From NCBI RefSeq assembly GCF_039544005.1, contig NZ_BAABKV010000001.1, positions 6,944,001 through 7,008,000 of the forward strand: a stretch of DNA of 64,000 nucleotides, in the 5' to 3' direction. This stretch comes from Kitasatospora paranensis (GTDB lineage Bacteria > Actinomycetota > Actinomycetes > Streptomycetales > Streptomycetaceae). Every line of letters begins with the position of its first letter. Position 1 is the first letter of the stretch. A program made the position numbers and the translations under genes. Below are positions 1-9,016 of this stretch, one piece after another. Under the pieces are notes generated by a model. The model ran no database searches. It had not been told where the DNA came from and saw only the letters and a program-made list of their open reading frames with translations.

Positions 1-603
1 GAGACCCTGCGGGCGGCCGCCGAGAAGCAGAACCTCGAACTCGTCCTCGACCCGGCCGGCGCCGCCTTCTACGGCCCGAAGATCTCCGTCCAGGCGAAGG
101 ACGCGATCGGCCGCACCTGGCAGATGTCCACCATCCAGGTCGACTTCCAGCTGCCGAACCGCTTCGAGCTGGAGTTCCAGGGGCAGGACGGCAACCGCCA
201 GCGCCCGGTCATGATCCACCGTGCCCTGTTCGGTTCGATCGAGCGGTTCTTCGCGGTGCTGCTGGAGCACTACGCCGGCGCCATGCCGCCGTGGCTCGCC
301 CCCGTCACCGTGGTCGGCATCCCGATCACCGACGAGCACATCCCGTACCTGCGCGAGATCGCGGCCGAGCTGAAGAAGCACGGCATCCGGGTCGAGGTCG
401 ACGCCTCCGACGACCGCATGCAGAAGAAGATCCGCAACGCGCAGAAGCAGAAGATCCCCTTCATGCTGATCGCGGGCAACGACGACGTCGAGGCCGGCGC
501 CGTCTCCTTCCGCTACCGCAGCGGCGAGCAGAAGAACGGCGTGCCGGTCGCCGACGCCGTCGCCGAGATCGTGGACGCCGTCCGGCAGCGCGTGCAGGTC
601 TGA
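1..603 (+). CDS. thrS: Threonyl-tRNA synthetase, C-terminal part (5' end outside window)
   Basis: The reading frame is open from base 1 and ends with TGA at 601-603, so only about the last 200 residues are present. The class II catalytic core is recognisable from FYGPKI, then GRTWQMSTIQVDF and PNRFELEF, followed by RPVMIHRALFGSIERF (motif 3 with its arginine). After about residue 95 of the fragment comes the anticodon-binding domain (PPWLAPVTVVGIPI to the end). The enzyme charges tRNA-Thr in the cytoplasm. The frame is intact here. A strong hairpin follows the stop codon, so the gene is probably the last of its transcript. Confidence 0.96.
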   Translation, partial: ETLRAAAEKQNLELVLDPAGAAFYGPKISVQAKDAIGRTWQMSTIQVDFQLPNRFELEFQGQDGNRQRPVMIHRALFGSIERFFAVLLEHYAGAMPPWLAPVTVVGIPITDEHIPYLREIAAELKKHGIRVEVDASDDRMQKKIRNAQKQKIPFMLIAGNDDVEAGAVSFRYRSGEQKNGVPVADAVAEIVDAVRQRVQV

Positions 604-614
604 CCTCGGAGCGG

Positions 615-654
615 GCAGGGTGGGGCGGGTTCGAACGAGTCCGCCCCACCCTGC
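615..654 (+). terminator. Hairpin terminator after thrS
   Basis: A perfect 14-bp inverted repeat (615-628 with 641-654) with a 12-nt loop starts 12 nt after the thrS stop codon. There is no U-tract, as is usual for streptomycete terminators. Confidence 0.7.
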
Positions 655-689
655 TCGGCTCCGCCGCCGGGGCGAATATGCTGGCCCGC

Positions 690-1237
690 ATGACGAGTGA
701 GCCGGAACTGCAGCGGGGCGTCGGGGAGCCGGACGGCTTCCGCCGCCTGTGGACCCCCACCGGATGGCGTACATCCAGGGTGAGAACAAGCCCACCGGGC
801 CCGCGCCGGACGACGGCTGCCCGTTCTGCAGCATCCCCGCGCTCAGCGACGAGGACGGGCTGGTGATCGCCCGCGGCACCGCCGTCTTCGCGGTGCTGAA
901 CCTCTACCCGTACAACGGCGGCCACCTGATGGTCGTCCCGTACCGGCACGTCGCGGACTACACCGACCTCGACGAGGCCGAGACGGCCGAGCTCGCGGTC
1001 TTCACCAAGCACGCGATGACGGCGCTGCGCGCCGCCTCGGGGGCGCACGGGTTCAACATCGGCATGAACCAGGGTGCCGCCGCGGGCGCCGGGATCGCCG
1101 CCCACCTGCACCAGCACGTGGTGCCGCGGTGGGGCGGGGACACCAACTTCATGCCGGTCGTCGGCCACACCAAGGTGCTGCCGCAGCTGCTCGCGGACAC
1201 CCGCAAGATGCTCGCCGACGTCTGGCCGCGGGCCTGA
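690..1237 (+). CDS. HIT-family nucleotide hydrolase/transferase (apparent frameshift)
   Basis: This is a HIT-domain protein of the diadenosine-polyphosphate hydrolase type. It carries the active-site motif HLHQHVVPRW (HxHxHxx) and a zinc-site-like CPFC (DDGCPFCSIP) near the N-terminus. The strong similarity runs from GTG 749, but the family normally has about 20 more residues ending in LWTPHRMAYIQ. Those residues are present in another frame from ATG 690 (MTSEPELQ...RRLWTP). The two frames join if one C is added to the C5 run at 754-758, so a missing base is likely. ATG 678 is a possible alternative start. In the family, substrates are nucleotides such as Ap4A or AMP-lysine; the substrate here is unknown. 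Confidence 0.88.
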
Positions 1238-1250
1238 GCCGGCCGTCCGG

Positions 1251-1294
1251 ACGACGAAGGGGCCGCACCGTCGCCGGTGCGGCCCCTTCGTCGT
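1251..1294. terminator. Bidirectional hairpin terminator
   Basis: A perfect 19-bp inverted repeat (1251-1269 with 1276-1294, 6-nt loop) lies between the convergent HIT gene and the membrane-protein gene, so it can serve both. Confidence 0.8.
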
Positions 1295-1299
1295 GCCGC

Positions 1300-2940
1300 T
1301 CAGCCCGCGTCGTACGCGTCGGCCTTGAACGGGCGGACGGCCTGGTTCTCCGAGCGGCTGATGTTGGAGCGGTTGGTGAAGCGCTCGACGTCGACGTCGT
1401 GGTCGGCCAGGAACTCGATGGTGGTCTGCTGCACCACGTTGAACAGGGGCTGTGCGGTGTAGAGCACCGAGTCGGCCTGGGCGCGGCGGGCCCAGGTCGG
1501 GTCCGTCCAGGCCTGGCGCACGCAGAACGGCTCCGGGAGGGCCAGCGAGCCGCCCAGCCAGTTCAGCAGGCCGGGGATCCGCATGAAGGGGGCCCGGACG
1601 GCCTGCCGGACGACCTCGTCGTCGTCGACCAGCGGGAGGATGACGGTCTTCTCCTCCCAGAACTTGCCGGTCTTGGGGACCTTCAGCTCCTTGGGCTTGG
1701 GCTTCGCGGTGAACAGGCCGTTGAGCGGCCCGAGCGCGTGCCCGTACGCGGAGACCCGCAGGTTCCTCCCCAGGATGGTGATCTTGACCATCACGGTGGC
1801 CACCACCTGGCCGTTGTGGAGCACCAGTTGGGCCGCCACATAGGCGTCGGTGTCGGTGCCGATGGTCTGCCGGTTGGCGATCTGCTGGATGCCGAAGTCG
1901 CGCATCCGGTAGCCGTCCATCTCCGGTGTGCCCGGCCGGCCGATCTCGTCCGCGCCCTCCGGGAGGTCCTGCACCACCCAGTGCTGCACCGAGACGTGCG
2001 GCATGGTGCCGCCCGGCACCTCGCTCGCCCCGACGCCGCCCAGCCGCTCGGCGATCTTCCGGGCGAGGTCCCAGCGGTGGAAGGTCCGGAAGTCGGCGTG
2101 GCCGGCGGCCGGACGGAGATCCTCGTTCATCTCCACCGTCACCCAGCGCATGCCGGCTCCGAGCAGGCCCTTCTTGCCGGCGTAGTGCTGGATGTTGGTC
2201 TCCTGCTCGGCGGTCAGCCGCTCCAGGCTGGCGCGCAGGTCGGCGGCCTTGCGGTCCAGGTCGTCCCGGGGGACGGCCTTGGGCACCGTGGCGGCCACCA
2301 CCCCGCCGTCGAGCAGACCGCCCCAACGGGAGCGCAGCTCGATGGTGCTGCGCAGGCAGATCCGCTTGGCGATGAACCAGCCGACCACCGGGGCGACCAT
2401 CATCAGCCGGACGTACAGCGACCAGGCGCCGGTGACCGGCGGCCGGATCGCGAACAGCAGGGCCAGGCCGCAGGCGACCAGCAGCGCCAGGGTGCCGTAG
2501 AAGCCCTCCCGGGCCGGGTGGCTCTTCTTGACCACCGCGCGGACCTGGAACGCGGCCAGCCAGATCAGCGTGCCGGGCAGGAAGAGCAGGCCGCAGACCA
2601 GCGTCACCAGGCTCAGCTGGCGGTCGCGGGCGTGGCGCAGCTCCTGGGCGGCGAGGCAGTGCTCGACCACCATCCGCACGTCGGTGCCGAACGAGGGCAC
2701 CAGCGGCAGCCGCTTGGCGGGCAGGGTGCGGTCGATGACGGCACGCGAGAACGCCTCGCCCACACTGGGCCTGAAGAGCTCGAACTTGCCGTTCTTCAGG
2801 GTCGCCCCGAGTCGGTCGGCCAGGTCGCGGAAGCTGCCGTCGCGGTAGGCGGCCGAGGAGAGCGCCTGGGTGGCGGCGGTCTGCGGGCCGACGTCCGTGC
2901 GGGGTATCTGCGCACCCGGGGTCATGTCGAGCTGGGCCAC
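1300..2940 (-). CDS. Conserved membrane protein of unknown function
   Basis: This is a 546-residue protein that I do not recognise as a named family, although the coding bias and intact frame leave no doubt it is real. The first ~110 residues are soluble. Then come hydrophobic stretches at about 110-130 (SLVTLVCGLLFLPG) and about 145-190 (GTLALLVACGLALLF and LMMVAPVVGWFIA), suggesting three or so membrane segments. A soluble C-terminal region of about 350 residues follows, with no catalytic motif that I can name. It stands alone between a convergent HIT gene and a divergent DCC gene, so context gives no hint of function. Confidence 0.8.
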   Translation of the reverse strand: MAQLDMTPGAQIPRTDVGPQTAATQALSSAAYRDGSFRDLADRLGATLKNGKFELFRPSVGEAFSRAVIDRTLPAKRLPLVPSFGTDVRMVVEHCLAAQELRHARDRQLSLVTLVCGLLFLPGTLIWLAAFQVRAVVKKSHPAREGFYGTLALLVACGLALLFAIRPPVTGAWSLYVRLMMVAPVVGWFIAKRICLRSTIELRSRWGGLLDGGVVAATVPKAVPRDDLDRKAADLRASLERLTAEQETNIQHYAGKKGLLGAGMRWVTVEMNEDLRPAAGHADFRTFHRWDLARKIAERLGGVGASEVPGGTMPHVSVQHWVVQDLPEGADEIGRPGTPEMDGYRMRDFGIQQIANRQTIGTDTDAYVAAQLVLHNGQVVATVMVKITILGRNLRVSAYGHALGPLNGLFTAKPKPKELKVPKTGKFWEEKTVILPLVDDDEVVRQAVRAPFMRIPGLLNWLGGSLALPEPFCVRQAWTDPTWARRAQADSVLYTAQPLFNVVQQTTIEFLADHDVDVERFTNRSNISRSENQAVRPFKADAYDAG

Positions 2941-3144
2941 GGCGGCTGCCCCTCCTCCCCTTGTCTCCCCTTGTCAGCGGCAGGTTATCGTGCCGCCGCC
3001 CGCTCCCGGGCTTGATCGTCTGAACCGGCGTCAGCCGGGGTACGCTGCAGAGCTCTGCCCGGATGGTGCCCACTCGGGAGCCGGTTCGATCCTCCGGGGT
3101 GTCGGGTGCCCGCGGAAGGCGGCCGGATACGGCAGGATCGGGCC

Positions 3145-3570
3145 ATGGCCGACGACATCGCGCACGATCCGGTGCTGGTCTTCGACGGGGACTGCGCCTT
3201 CTGCACCAGCTGTGTGACCTGGGCGGAGCGCTACCTCCGGGCGACCCTGGCCTCCGGCGGCTGGGACGCCGTGCCCGCGCAGCGGGCGGATCTCGCCACC
3301 CTGGACGCCCGGGCCGGCGGTGCGGGCCTGGTCTCCCGCGAACGGGCCGCGCAGGAGCTGCTCTGGGTCACCCCGACCGGCCGGGTGCACGGCGGCGCAC
3401 AGGCGGTCGCCCGGCTCCTGATGCGCTCGGGAGGCGCCTGGGCGTACGCCGGCGCGGTGCTGGCGCTGCCGCCGGTGCGCCCCCTCGCCGAGGCGCTGTA
3501 CGGGCTGGTGGCCCGCAACCGGCGGCGGCTGCCCGGCGGGACACCCGCCTGCGCGGTGCCGCGCGGCTGA
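3145..3570 (+). CDS. DCC-family thiol-disulfide oxidoreductase-like protein (DUF393)
   Basis: This small protein of about 141 residues opens with VLVFDGDCAFCTSCV. That contains the DxxC/CxxC signature of the DCC (DUF393) family, with cysteines at about residues 17 and 20. The fold is thioredoxin-like and the proteins are thought to handle thiols, but no substrate is established. I chose ATG 3145 because the upstream in-frame GTG (3106) adds a stretch unlike the family. It is convergent with the EF-G-like gene and divergent from the membrane-protein gene. Confidence 0.85.
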   Translation: MADDIAHDPVLVFDGDCAFCTSCVTWAERYLRATLASGGWDAVPAQRADLATLDARAGGAGLVSRERAAQELLWVTPTGRVHGGAQAVARLLMRSGGAWAYAGAVLALPPVRPLAEALYGLVARNRRRLPGGTPACAVPRG

Positions 3571-3599
3571 GCGGCCCGCCCGGCCGGTGCCTCCCGCGG

Positions 3600-5645
3600 T
3601 CAGGAGGCGCGTCCGTGCTGCGCGGCGAGGTTGGCCGGCATCGGCGCATGCCGCAGGTAGCTGCGGGAGAACTGTCCGGTTCCGTGCGACAGTGAGCGCA
3701 ACTCGACCGGGTAGCGGGTGAGTTCGAGTTCGGGGACTTCGGCCCGGAGCAGGCTCATGCCCGGGCCGCCCGGCTCGGTGCCGAGCACGTGGCCGCGGCG
3801 GGCCGAGAGGTCGCTGAGCACCGCGCCCTGGTACTCGTCGGGCAACAGGACCTGCACCTCGTCTACGGGTTCGAGCAGCTGGATGCGGCCGTTGGCTGCG
3901 GCCTCGCGCAGCGCGAGCGCCCCGGCGGTCTGGAAGGCCGCGTCGGAGGAGTCGACGGAGTGCGCCTTGCCGTCGGTGAGCGTGACCCGCACGTCCACCA
4001 TCGGATAGCCGGTCGTCACCCCGTGGGCGAGCTGCGCGCGGACGCCCTTCTCCACCGAAGGGATGAAGTTGCGCGGCACGGACCCGCCCACGACCTTGTC
4101 GACGAACTCGAACCCGCCGCCCGGCAGCGGCTCCACGGTGAGGTCGCAGATGGCGAACTGCCCGTGCCCGCCGGACTGTTTGACGTGCCGGCCGTGCCCG
4201 CTGGCGCCGCTGGCGAAGGTCTCCCGCAGGGCCACCCGGTACTCGACCGTGTCGACGTGCACGCCGTACCGGCTGCGCAGCCGGTCGAGCACCACCGCCT
4301 GGTGCGCCTCGCCGGTGCACCACAGGACGAGCTGGTGGGTGTCGGGGTTCTGCTCGACCCGCAGGGACGGGTCCTGCGCGGCGATCCGGGCGAGGGCCTG
4401 CGACAGCTTGTCCTCGTCGGCCTTGGAGTGCGCCTCCACGGCGGCCGGCAGCAGGGCCTCGGGCTGGGTCCAGAGCGGCAGGGCCGGCCGGTCGTCGGCG
4501 GCGAGGGTGTCGCCCGTGCGGGCCGCGGCGAGCTTGGCCAATGAGACCAGGTCGCCGGCCAGGGCGAGCGGCACCGGCCGCTGCTGCTTGCCGAACGGGC
4601 AGCTCAGCGCGGTGATCTTCTCGTCGGCGCCGCCCGGCACGTGGACGGTGGTGTCGGGCCGAACGGTGCCGGACCAGACCCGGGCCAGGCTGAGCCGGCC
4701 CACGTACGGGTCCTCGCCGCTGTGGATGATCTGCGCGGCGAGCGGTGCCGCGGGGTCGCAGGCCGGCAGGTCGTCGGAGCGGTCGAGCGGCGAGGGGAAG
4801 ACCGCGGCGATCAGGTCGAGGAGCTCCGCCGCGCCGGGGGCGGCGCCGGTCGGCTCGGCGGGCGGCGCGGTGGCCACCACCGGGTGCACCGCACCGGCCA
4901 GGAACTCCCGGCGCAGCGCGGCGCCCAGCGCCTCGGCGTCGAGCTCCTCGCCGGCGACGTACCGCTCCAGCAGGGTGTCGTCCTCCCCGGCGATGGCCTC
5001 GACCAGGTGCCCGCGGTCGGCTTCCAGGCCGGGGATGTCGCCGGGATCGCCGTAGCGGCGTCCGCTGAGCAGCTCGACGGAGCCGAGCAGCCGGCCGTCG
5101 CGCAGCGCGGTGTCGCACAGCTGGAGGACGGTGTCGGGGTGGCCCTCGCCGAGGGCCTCCCGCAGGGTCGCGAGGACCTCGTCGAGGCGGACCCGGACGG
5201 CGTTGAGGTGGGTGAGCACGACGGCCGTGGGCAGACCTGCGGCGCGGCACTCGCGCCAGAGCGCGAGGGTGGGCGCGGAGACCGGGTCGGTGGCGGAGAC
5301 CACCAGCAGGGCGGCCTCCGCGGCGTGCAGGGCGGCGTGCATCTCGCCGGCGAAGTCGGCGTAGCCGGGCGCGTCCAGCAGGTTGATCTTGCAGTCCTGC
5401 CAGCTCAGCGGGACGAGCGCGAGCTGGACGGAGCGCTGCTGCTGGTGCTCCACCTCCTCGTGGTCGGCGACGGTGGTGCCGTCCGGTACGCCGCCGACCC
5501 GGGTCAGGGCGCCCGCGGTCAGGGCGAGCGACTCGACCAGGGTGGTCTTGCCGGTGCCGGTGCCGCCGAGGAGGACGACGTTGCGCAGCTCCTCGGGTCG
5601 TTCGACGACGGGGGCCGCGGTGTGGGTGGCTGCTCGGTCCGCCAT
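3600..5645 (-). CDS. Elongation factor G-like GTPase (EF-G2 type)
   Basis: This 681-residue protein has the EF-G domain plan: a G domain with P-loop GGTGTGKTT (about residues 27-35) and switch II DAPGYADF (about 92), a domain II beta-barrel, and domains III-V ending near RSYLRHAPMPANL. The G4 motif, NKxD in true EF-G, reads THLN (VVLTHLNAVR). Such changes are known in the actinobacterial EF-G2 branch, which does not replace the translocase. The real fusA would lie in the str operon elsewhere. The role of EF-G2 is not settled. The frame is intact and monocistronic. Confidence 0.88.
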   Translation of the reverse strand: MADRAATHTAAPVVERPEELRNVVLLGGTGTGKTTLVESLALTAGALTRVGGVPDGTTVADHEEVEHQQQRSVQLALVPLSWQDCKINLLDAPGYADFAGEMHAALHAAEAALLVVSATDPVSAPTLALWRECRAAGLPTAVVLTHLNAVRVRLDEVLATLREALGEGHPDTVLQLCDTALRDGRLLGSVELLSGRRYGDPGDIPGLEADRGHLVEAIAGEDDTLLERYVAGEELDAEALGAALRREFLAGAVHPVVATAPPAEPTGAAPGAAELLDLIAAVFPSPLDRSDDLPACDPAAPLAAQIIHSGEDPYVGRLSLARVWSGTVRPDTTVHVPGGADEKITALSCPFGKQQRPVPLALAGDLVSLAKLAAARTGDTLAADDRPALPLWTQPEALLPAAVEAHSKADEDKLSQALARIAAQDPSLRVEQNPDTHQLVLWCTGEAHQAVVLDRLRSRYGVHVDTVEYRVALRETFASGASGHGRHVKQSGGHGQFAICDLTVEPLPGGGFEFVDKVVGGSVPRNFIPSVEKGVRAQLAHGVTTGYPMVDVRVTLTDGKAHSVDSSDAAFQTAGALALREAAANGRIQLLEPVDEVQVLLPDEYQGAVLSDLSARRGHVLGTEPGGPGMSLLRAEVPELELTRYPVELRSLSHGTGQFSRSYLRHAPMPANLAAQHGRAS

Positions 5646-5907
5646 GGCTGCTCTCCTGCGGTTCGCGGGTGGCTGCGGCGCGCTCGCCCGTTCCGCTCCG
5701 GAAGCGGTCCGGTCACCGGCCGTGCAGGTCGGCGCGCCGCGCGTGGTGGGCCGGTCGGTCCGGCGGGCTGTCCGGGGGCGTGGGGCGGCGGAGCCCCGCG
5801 ATCAGCGTGGATACCATTGTCCGGCCGGGCGGGTCGATCCGCTCGGCCGCCCGCCGGCGCAGGCGCCGCGGGCGGAGTCCGGTGAGATCGGAGCGGTCCG
5901 GAAGGCC

Positions 5908-6566
5908 ATGCTCAACAAATACGCGCGTGCCTTCTTCACACGTGTCCTGACGCCGTTCGCGGCGATGCTGCTGCGCTGGGGCGTGAGCCCCGACGCCGTC
6001 ACGCTGATCGGCACGGCCGGGTCGGTCGCCGGCGCCCTGGTGTTCTTCCCCCGCGGGGAGTTCTTCTGGGGCACCATCACGATCACCCTGTTCATCTTCT
6101 CCGACCTGGTCGACGGCAACATGGCCCGCCAGGCGGGGCGCTCCTCCAAGTGGGGCGCGTTCCTCGACTCGACGCTGGACCGGGTCGCCGACGCCGCCAT
6201 CTTCGGCGGCCTGGCGCTCTGGTACGCGGGCAGTGGGAACAACGACCTGCTCTGCGCTGTTTCCGTGTTCTGCCTGGCGAGCGGCCAGGTGGTGTCGTAC
6301 ACCAAGGCACGTGGTGAGAGCCTGGGCTTCCCGGTGGATGTCTCGGGGCTGGTGGAACGGGCCGAGCGACTGGTGATCACCCTGGTCGCGGCGGGTGTCG
6401 CCGGGCTGCACACGTTCGGGCTGCCGTACGTGGAGTGGCTGCTGCCGGTCGCCCTGTGGGCGGTCGCGGCGGGCAGCCTGGTCACGGTGATGCAGCGCAT
6501 CCTGACCGTGCGCAGGGAGGCCCAGGAGGCCGACCGGGCACGGGCCGGAGTCGAGGGGCGGCGTGA
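5908..6566 (+). CDS. pgsA: Phosphatidylinositol phosphate synthase (CDP-alcohol phosphatidyltransferase); 3' end uncertain
   Basis: This enzyme transfers phosphatidate from CDP-diacylglycerol to inositol phosphate and supplies PI for mannoside synthesis at the inner membrane. The CDP-alcohol phosphotransferase signature is complete: SDLVDGNMARQAG followed by GAFLDSTLD (DxxDG..AR..G..D..D). Several hydrophobic segments surround it. Start ATG 5908 gives the family N-terminus MLNKYARAFF. The frame has no stop where expected and reads on into the next gene. Adding one G to the GGGG run at 6554-6557 would create a TGA at 6564-6566 overlapping the next GTG start, the usual arrangement, so I place the end there. 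Confidence 0.88.
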
Positions 6567-7466
6567 GGGATCGACTGGTCGACTGGCTGTACGCGCTGGG
6601 GTGGGCGGCGGTGAAGCGGCTGCCCGAGCGGACGGCCCGCGCCCTGTTCACCGCGATCGCGGACCGGGTCTGGAGCCGACGCGGCAAGGGGTCCGGCAGC
6701 TGGAGGCCAACCTGCGCCGGGTCCACCCGGAGGCGGACGAGGCGCGGCTGCGCGAGCTCTCCCGCGCCGGGATGCGGTCCTACCTGCGGTACTGGATGGA
6801 GTCGTTCCGGCTGCCGACCTGGAGCCTGGAGCGGATCGGCGACGCCATAACGGTCAAGAACCTCGACCAGCTGGACGAGGTGATGGCGGCCGGCCGCGGG
6901 GCCGTCCTCGCGCTGCCGCACATGGCCAACTGGGACCTGGCCGGGGCGTGGATCGCCTCGGCGGGCGGGTACCCGTTCACCACGGTCGCCGAGCGGCTCA
7001 AGCCGGAGTCGCTGTTCGACCGCTTCGTGGCGTACCGCGAGGGCCTGGGCATGGAGGTGCTGGCGCTGACCGGCTCCGACCTGTCGGTGATCGGCACGCT
7101 GGCGCGCCGGCTGCGCGAGGGCAAGCTGGTCTGCCTGGTCGGGGACCGCGACCTCTCGGCGGCCGGGATCGAGGTCGACTTCTTCGGCGAGCCGACCCGG
7201 ATGCCGGCCGGCCCGGCGGCGCTGGCCCAGCGCACCGGGGCCGCGCTGTTCCCGGTGACGCTCTGGTACGACGGTCCGATGCTGCGTGCCGAGATCCACC
7301 CGGAGGTGCCGGTGCCCGCGGAGGGATCCCGCCAGGAGAAGACCACCGCGATGGTGCAGTCGACCGCCGACGTGTGGGCCGAGGGCATCCGCGAGCACTC
7401 GGCGGACTGGCACATGCTGCAGAAGCTGTGGCTGTCCGACCTGACGCCGAGGGGGCCGCGCAGTGA
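6563..7466 (+). CDS. Phosphatidylinositol mannoside acyltransferase (apparent frameshifts)
   Basis: This is a lysophospholipid acyltransferase-fold enzyme (HtrB/MsbB-like) that acylates PIM1/PIM2, using the HX4D motif in LPHMANWD. The N-terminal part (MRDRLVDWLYALGW... up to RRGKG) is in one frame and the rest (VRQLEANLRRVHP onward) in another. One G added to GGGG at 6688-6691 joins them. A second missing G in GGGGG (7451-7455) would give the natural end RGAAQ with TGA at 7464-7466, overlapping the pimA GTG. The position between pgsA and pimA is the standard actinobacterial PIM cluster. Confidence 0.87.
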
Positions 7467-8647
7467 AGATCGGCATCGTCTGCCCGTACGACTGGGACGT
7501 TCCCGGCGGCGTCCAGTTCCACATCCGCGACCTCGCGGAGCACCTGATCGCGCTCGGCCACGAGGTGTCGGTGCTGGCCCCCGCCGAGGACGAGTCGGCG
7601 CTGCCGCCGTACGTGGTCTCCGCGGGCCGGGCGGTCGCCGTGCCGTACAACGGCTCGGTGGCCCGGCTCAGCTTCGGGATCCTGTCCGCGGCGCGGGTGC
7701 GCCGCTGGCTGCACGACGGGCGCTTCGACATCCTGCACGTGCACGAGCCCGCCTCGCCCAGCCTGTCCATGCTGGCCGCCTGGTCGGCGTCCGGGCCGAT
7801 GGTGGGCACCTTCCACACCTCCAACCCGCGCTCGCGGGCGATGATCGCGGCCTCGCCGATCCTCCAGCCCGGCCTGGAGAAGATGTCCGCGCGGATCGCG
7901 GTCAGCGAGTACGCCCGGCGGACGCTGGTCGAGCACCTGGGCGGCGACGCGGTCGTCATCCCGAACGGCGTGGACGTCCGCTTCTTCGCCGACGCCGAGC
8001 CGGACGCGCGCTGGCAGGGCGGCGCCCTGGAGGGCGGCCCGGGCACCATCGGCTTCATCGGCCGGATCAACGAGCCGCGCAAGGGCCTGCCCACGCTGCT
8101 CGCGGCGCTGCCCCGGATCCTCGCCGAGCGGCCCGGCGTGCGGCTGCTGGTGGCCGGCAAGGGCGACGAGGAGGAGGCCGTCGAGGGCCTGGCCCCCGAA
8201 GTGCGGGCCCAGGTGGAGTTCCTCGGCATGGTCAGCGACCGCGACAAGGCCAGGCTGCTGCGCAGCGTCGACCTGTACGTCGCCCCGAACACCGGCGGCG
8301 AGAGCTTCGGCATCATCCTGGTCGAGGCGATGTCGGCGGGCGCGCCGGTGCTGGCGAGCGACCTGGACGCGTTCAAGCAGGTGCTGGACGGCGGCCGGGC
8401 CGGCGAGCTGTTCCCGGTGGAGGACGCCGACGGGCTGGCCGCCGCCGCGGTCAAGCTGCTCGCCGACCCGCAGCGGCTGGCCGACCTGCGGGAGGCGGCC
8501 TCGCGGCACGTCCGGCGCTTCGACTGGGAGACGGTCGGTGCCGACATCCTGTCGGTGTACGAGACGGTCACCGACGGGATGCCGCCGGTGGCGGAGGACG
8601 AACGGGTGGGCTGGCGCGAGCGGTTCGGGCTGGCGGCCCGCGACTGA
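7463..8647 (+). CDS. pimA: Phosphatidylinositol alpha-mannosyltransferase (GT4)
   Basis: This 394-residue GT-B fold glycosyltransferase transfers mannose from GDP-mannose to phosphatidylinositol, the first step of PIM synthesis, on the cytoplasmic face of the membrane. Visible features are the N-terminal loop DWDVPGGVQFH, HVHEPASPS in the acceptor domain, FIGRINEPRKGL at the start of the donor domain, and the GT4 motif GGESFGIILVEA with its EX7E glutamates. The GTG start overlaps the preceding gene, so the three PIM genes are translationally coupled. The frame is intact. Confidence 0.94.
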   Translation: MKIGIVCPYDWDVPGGVQFHIRDLAEHLIALGHEVSVLAPAEDESALPPYVVSAGRAVAVPYNGSVARLSFGILSAARVRRWLHDGRFDILHVHEPASPSLSMLAAWSASGPMVGTFHTSNPRSRAMIAASPILQPGLEKMSARIAVSEYARRTLVEHLGGDAVVIPNGVDVRFFADAEPDARWQGGALEGGPGTIGFIGRINEPRKGLPTLLAALPRILAERPGVRLLVAGKGDEEEAVEGLAPEVRAQVEFLGMVSDRDKARLLRSVDLYVAPNTGGESFGIILVEAMSAGAPVLASDLDAFKQVLDGGRAGELFPVEDADGLAAAAVKLLADPQRLADLREAASRHVRRFDWETVGADILSVYETVTDGMPPVAEDERVGWRERFGLAARD

Positions 8648-8660
8648 GAGGGGGCACACC

Positions 8661-9005
8661 GTGCCGCAGATGTCGGTGGAGTACTCGCAGGGCCTGGCCT
8701 TCGACGGCCGGGGGTTCGCCGCCGAACTCCACCCGCTGGTGGCCGAATTGGTCGCCAGCCCGGTGGAGTCGTGCAAGACGCGCTTCCGCGCGGTCGAGGA
8801 GGAGTTCCTCGGCGACGGCGACCCGGGCCGCCGTGCGGTCTACGTCCAGCTGCGCATCCTCTCCGGCCGCCCGGTGGAGCTGCGCGCGGAGCTGGCGGAG
8901 CGGGTGCTGGCCCTGCTGGAGAAGCACGTGCCGGGCGGGCGGGTGCACCTCGCCGTCGACGTGGCCGAGATCGACCGTGACGTCTACCGGTCGGCCGCCC
9001 GGTAG
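8661..9005 (+). CDS. 5-carboxymethyl-2-hydroxymuconate isomerase-like (tautomerase fold) protein
   Basis: This protein of about 114 residues starts VPQMSVEYS from GTG 8661, which puts a proline just after the initiator, as in tautomerase-superfamily enzymes with catalytic Pro-1. SCKTRFRAVEEEFLGDG and YVQLRILSGRPVEL match the CHMI family. No aromatic degradation genes lie nearby, so its substrate is unknown. It sits 13 nt after pimA and probably shares its transcript. Confidence 0.72.
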   Translation: MPQMSVEYSQGLAFDGRGFAAELHPLVAELVASPVESCKTRFRAVEEEFLGDGDPGRRAVYVQLRILSGRPVELRAELAERVLALLEKHVPGGRVHLAVDVAEIDRDVYRSAAR

Positions 9006-9016
9006 GTTGGCTCGCC

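Noticed and set aside
625..640. tRNA-like GGTTCGAA sequence after thrS
   Set aside because: It is the loop of a 14-bp terminator hairpin; there is no acceptor, D or anticodon arm around it.
461..3073. Long antisense open frames such as 461-3073, 5713-9039 and 42036-44747
   Set aside because: In sequence this GC-rich, stop codons are rare on all frames. These translations are Arg/Pro/Gly/His-rich without family motifs and lie over well-supported genes.
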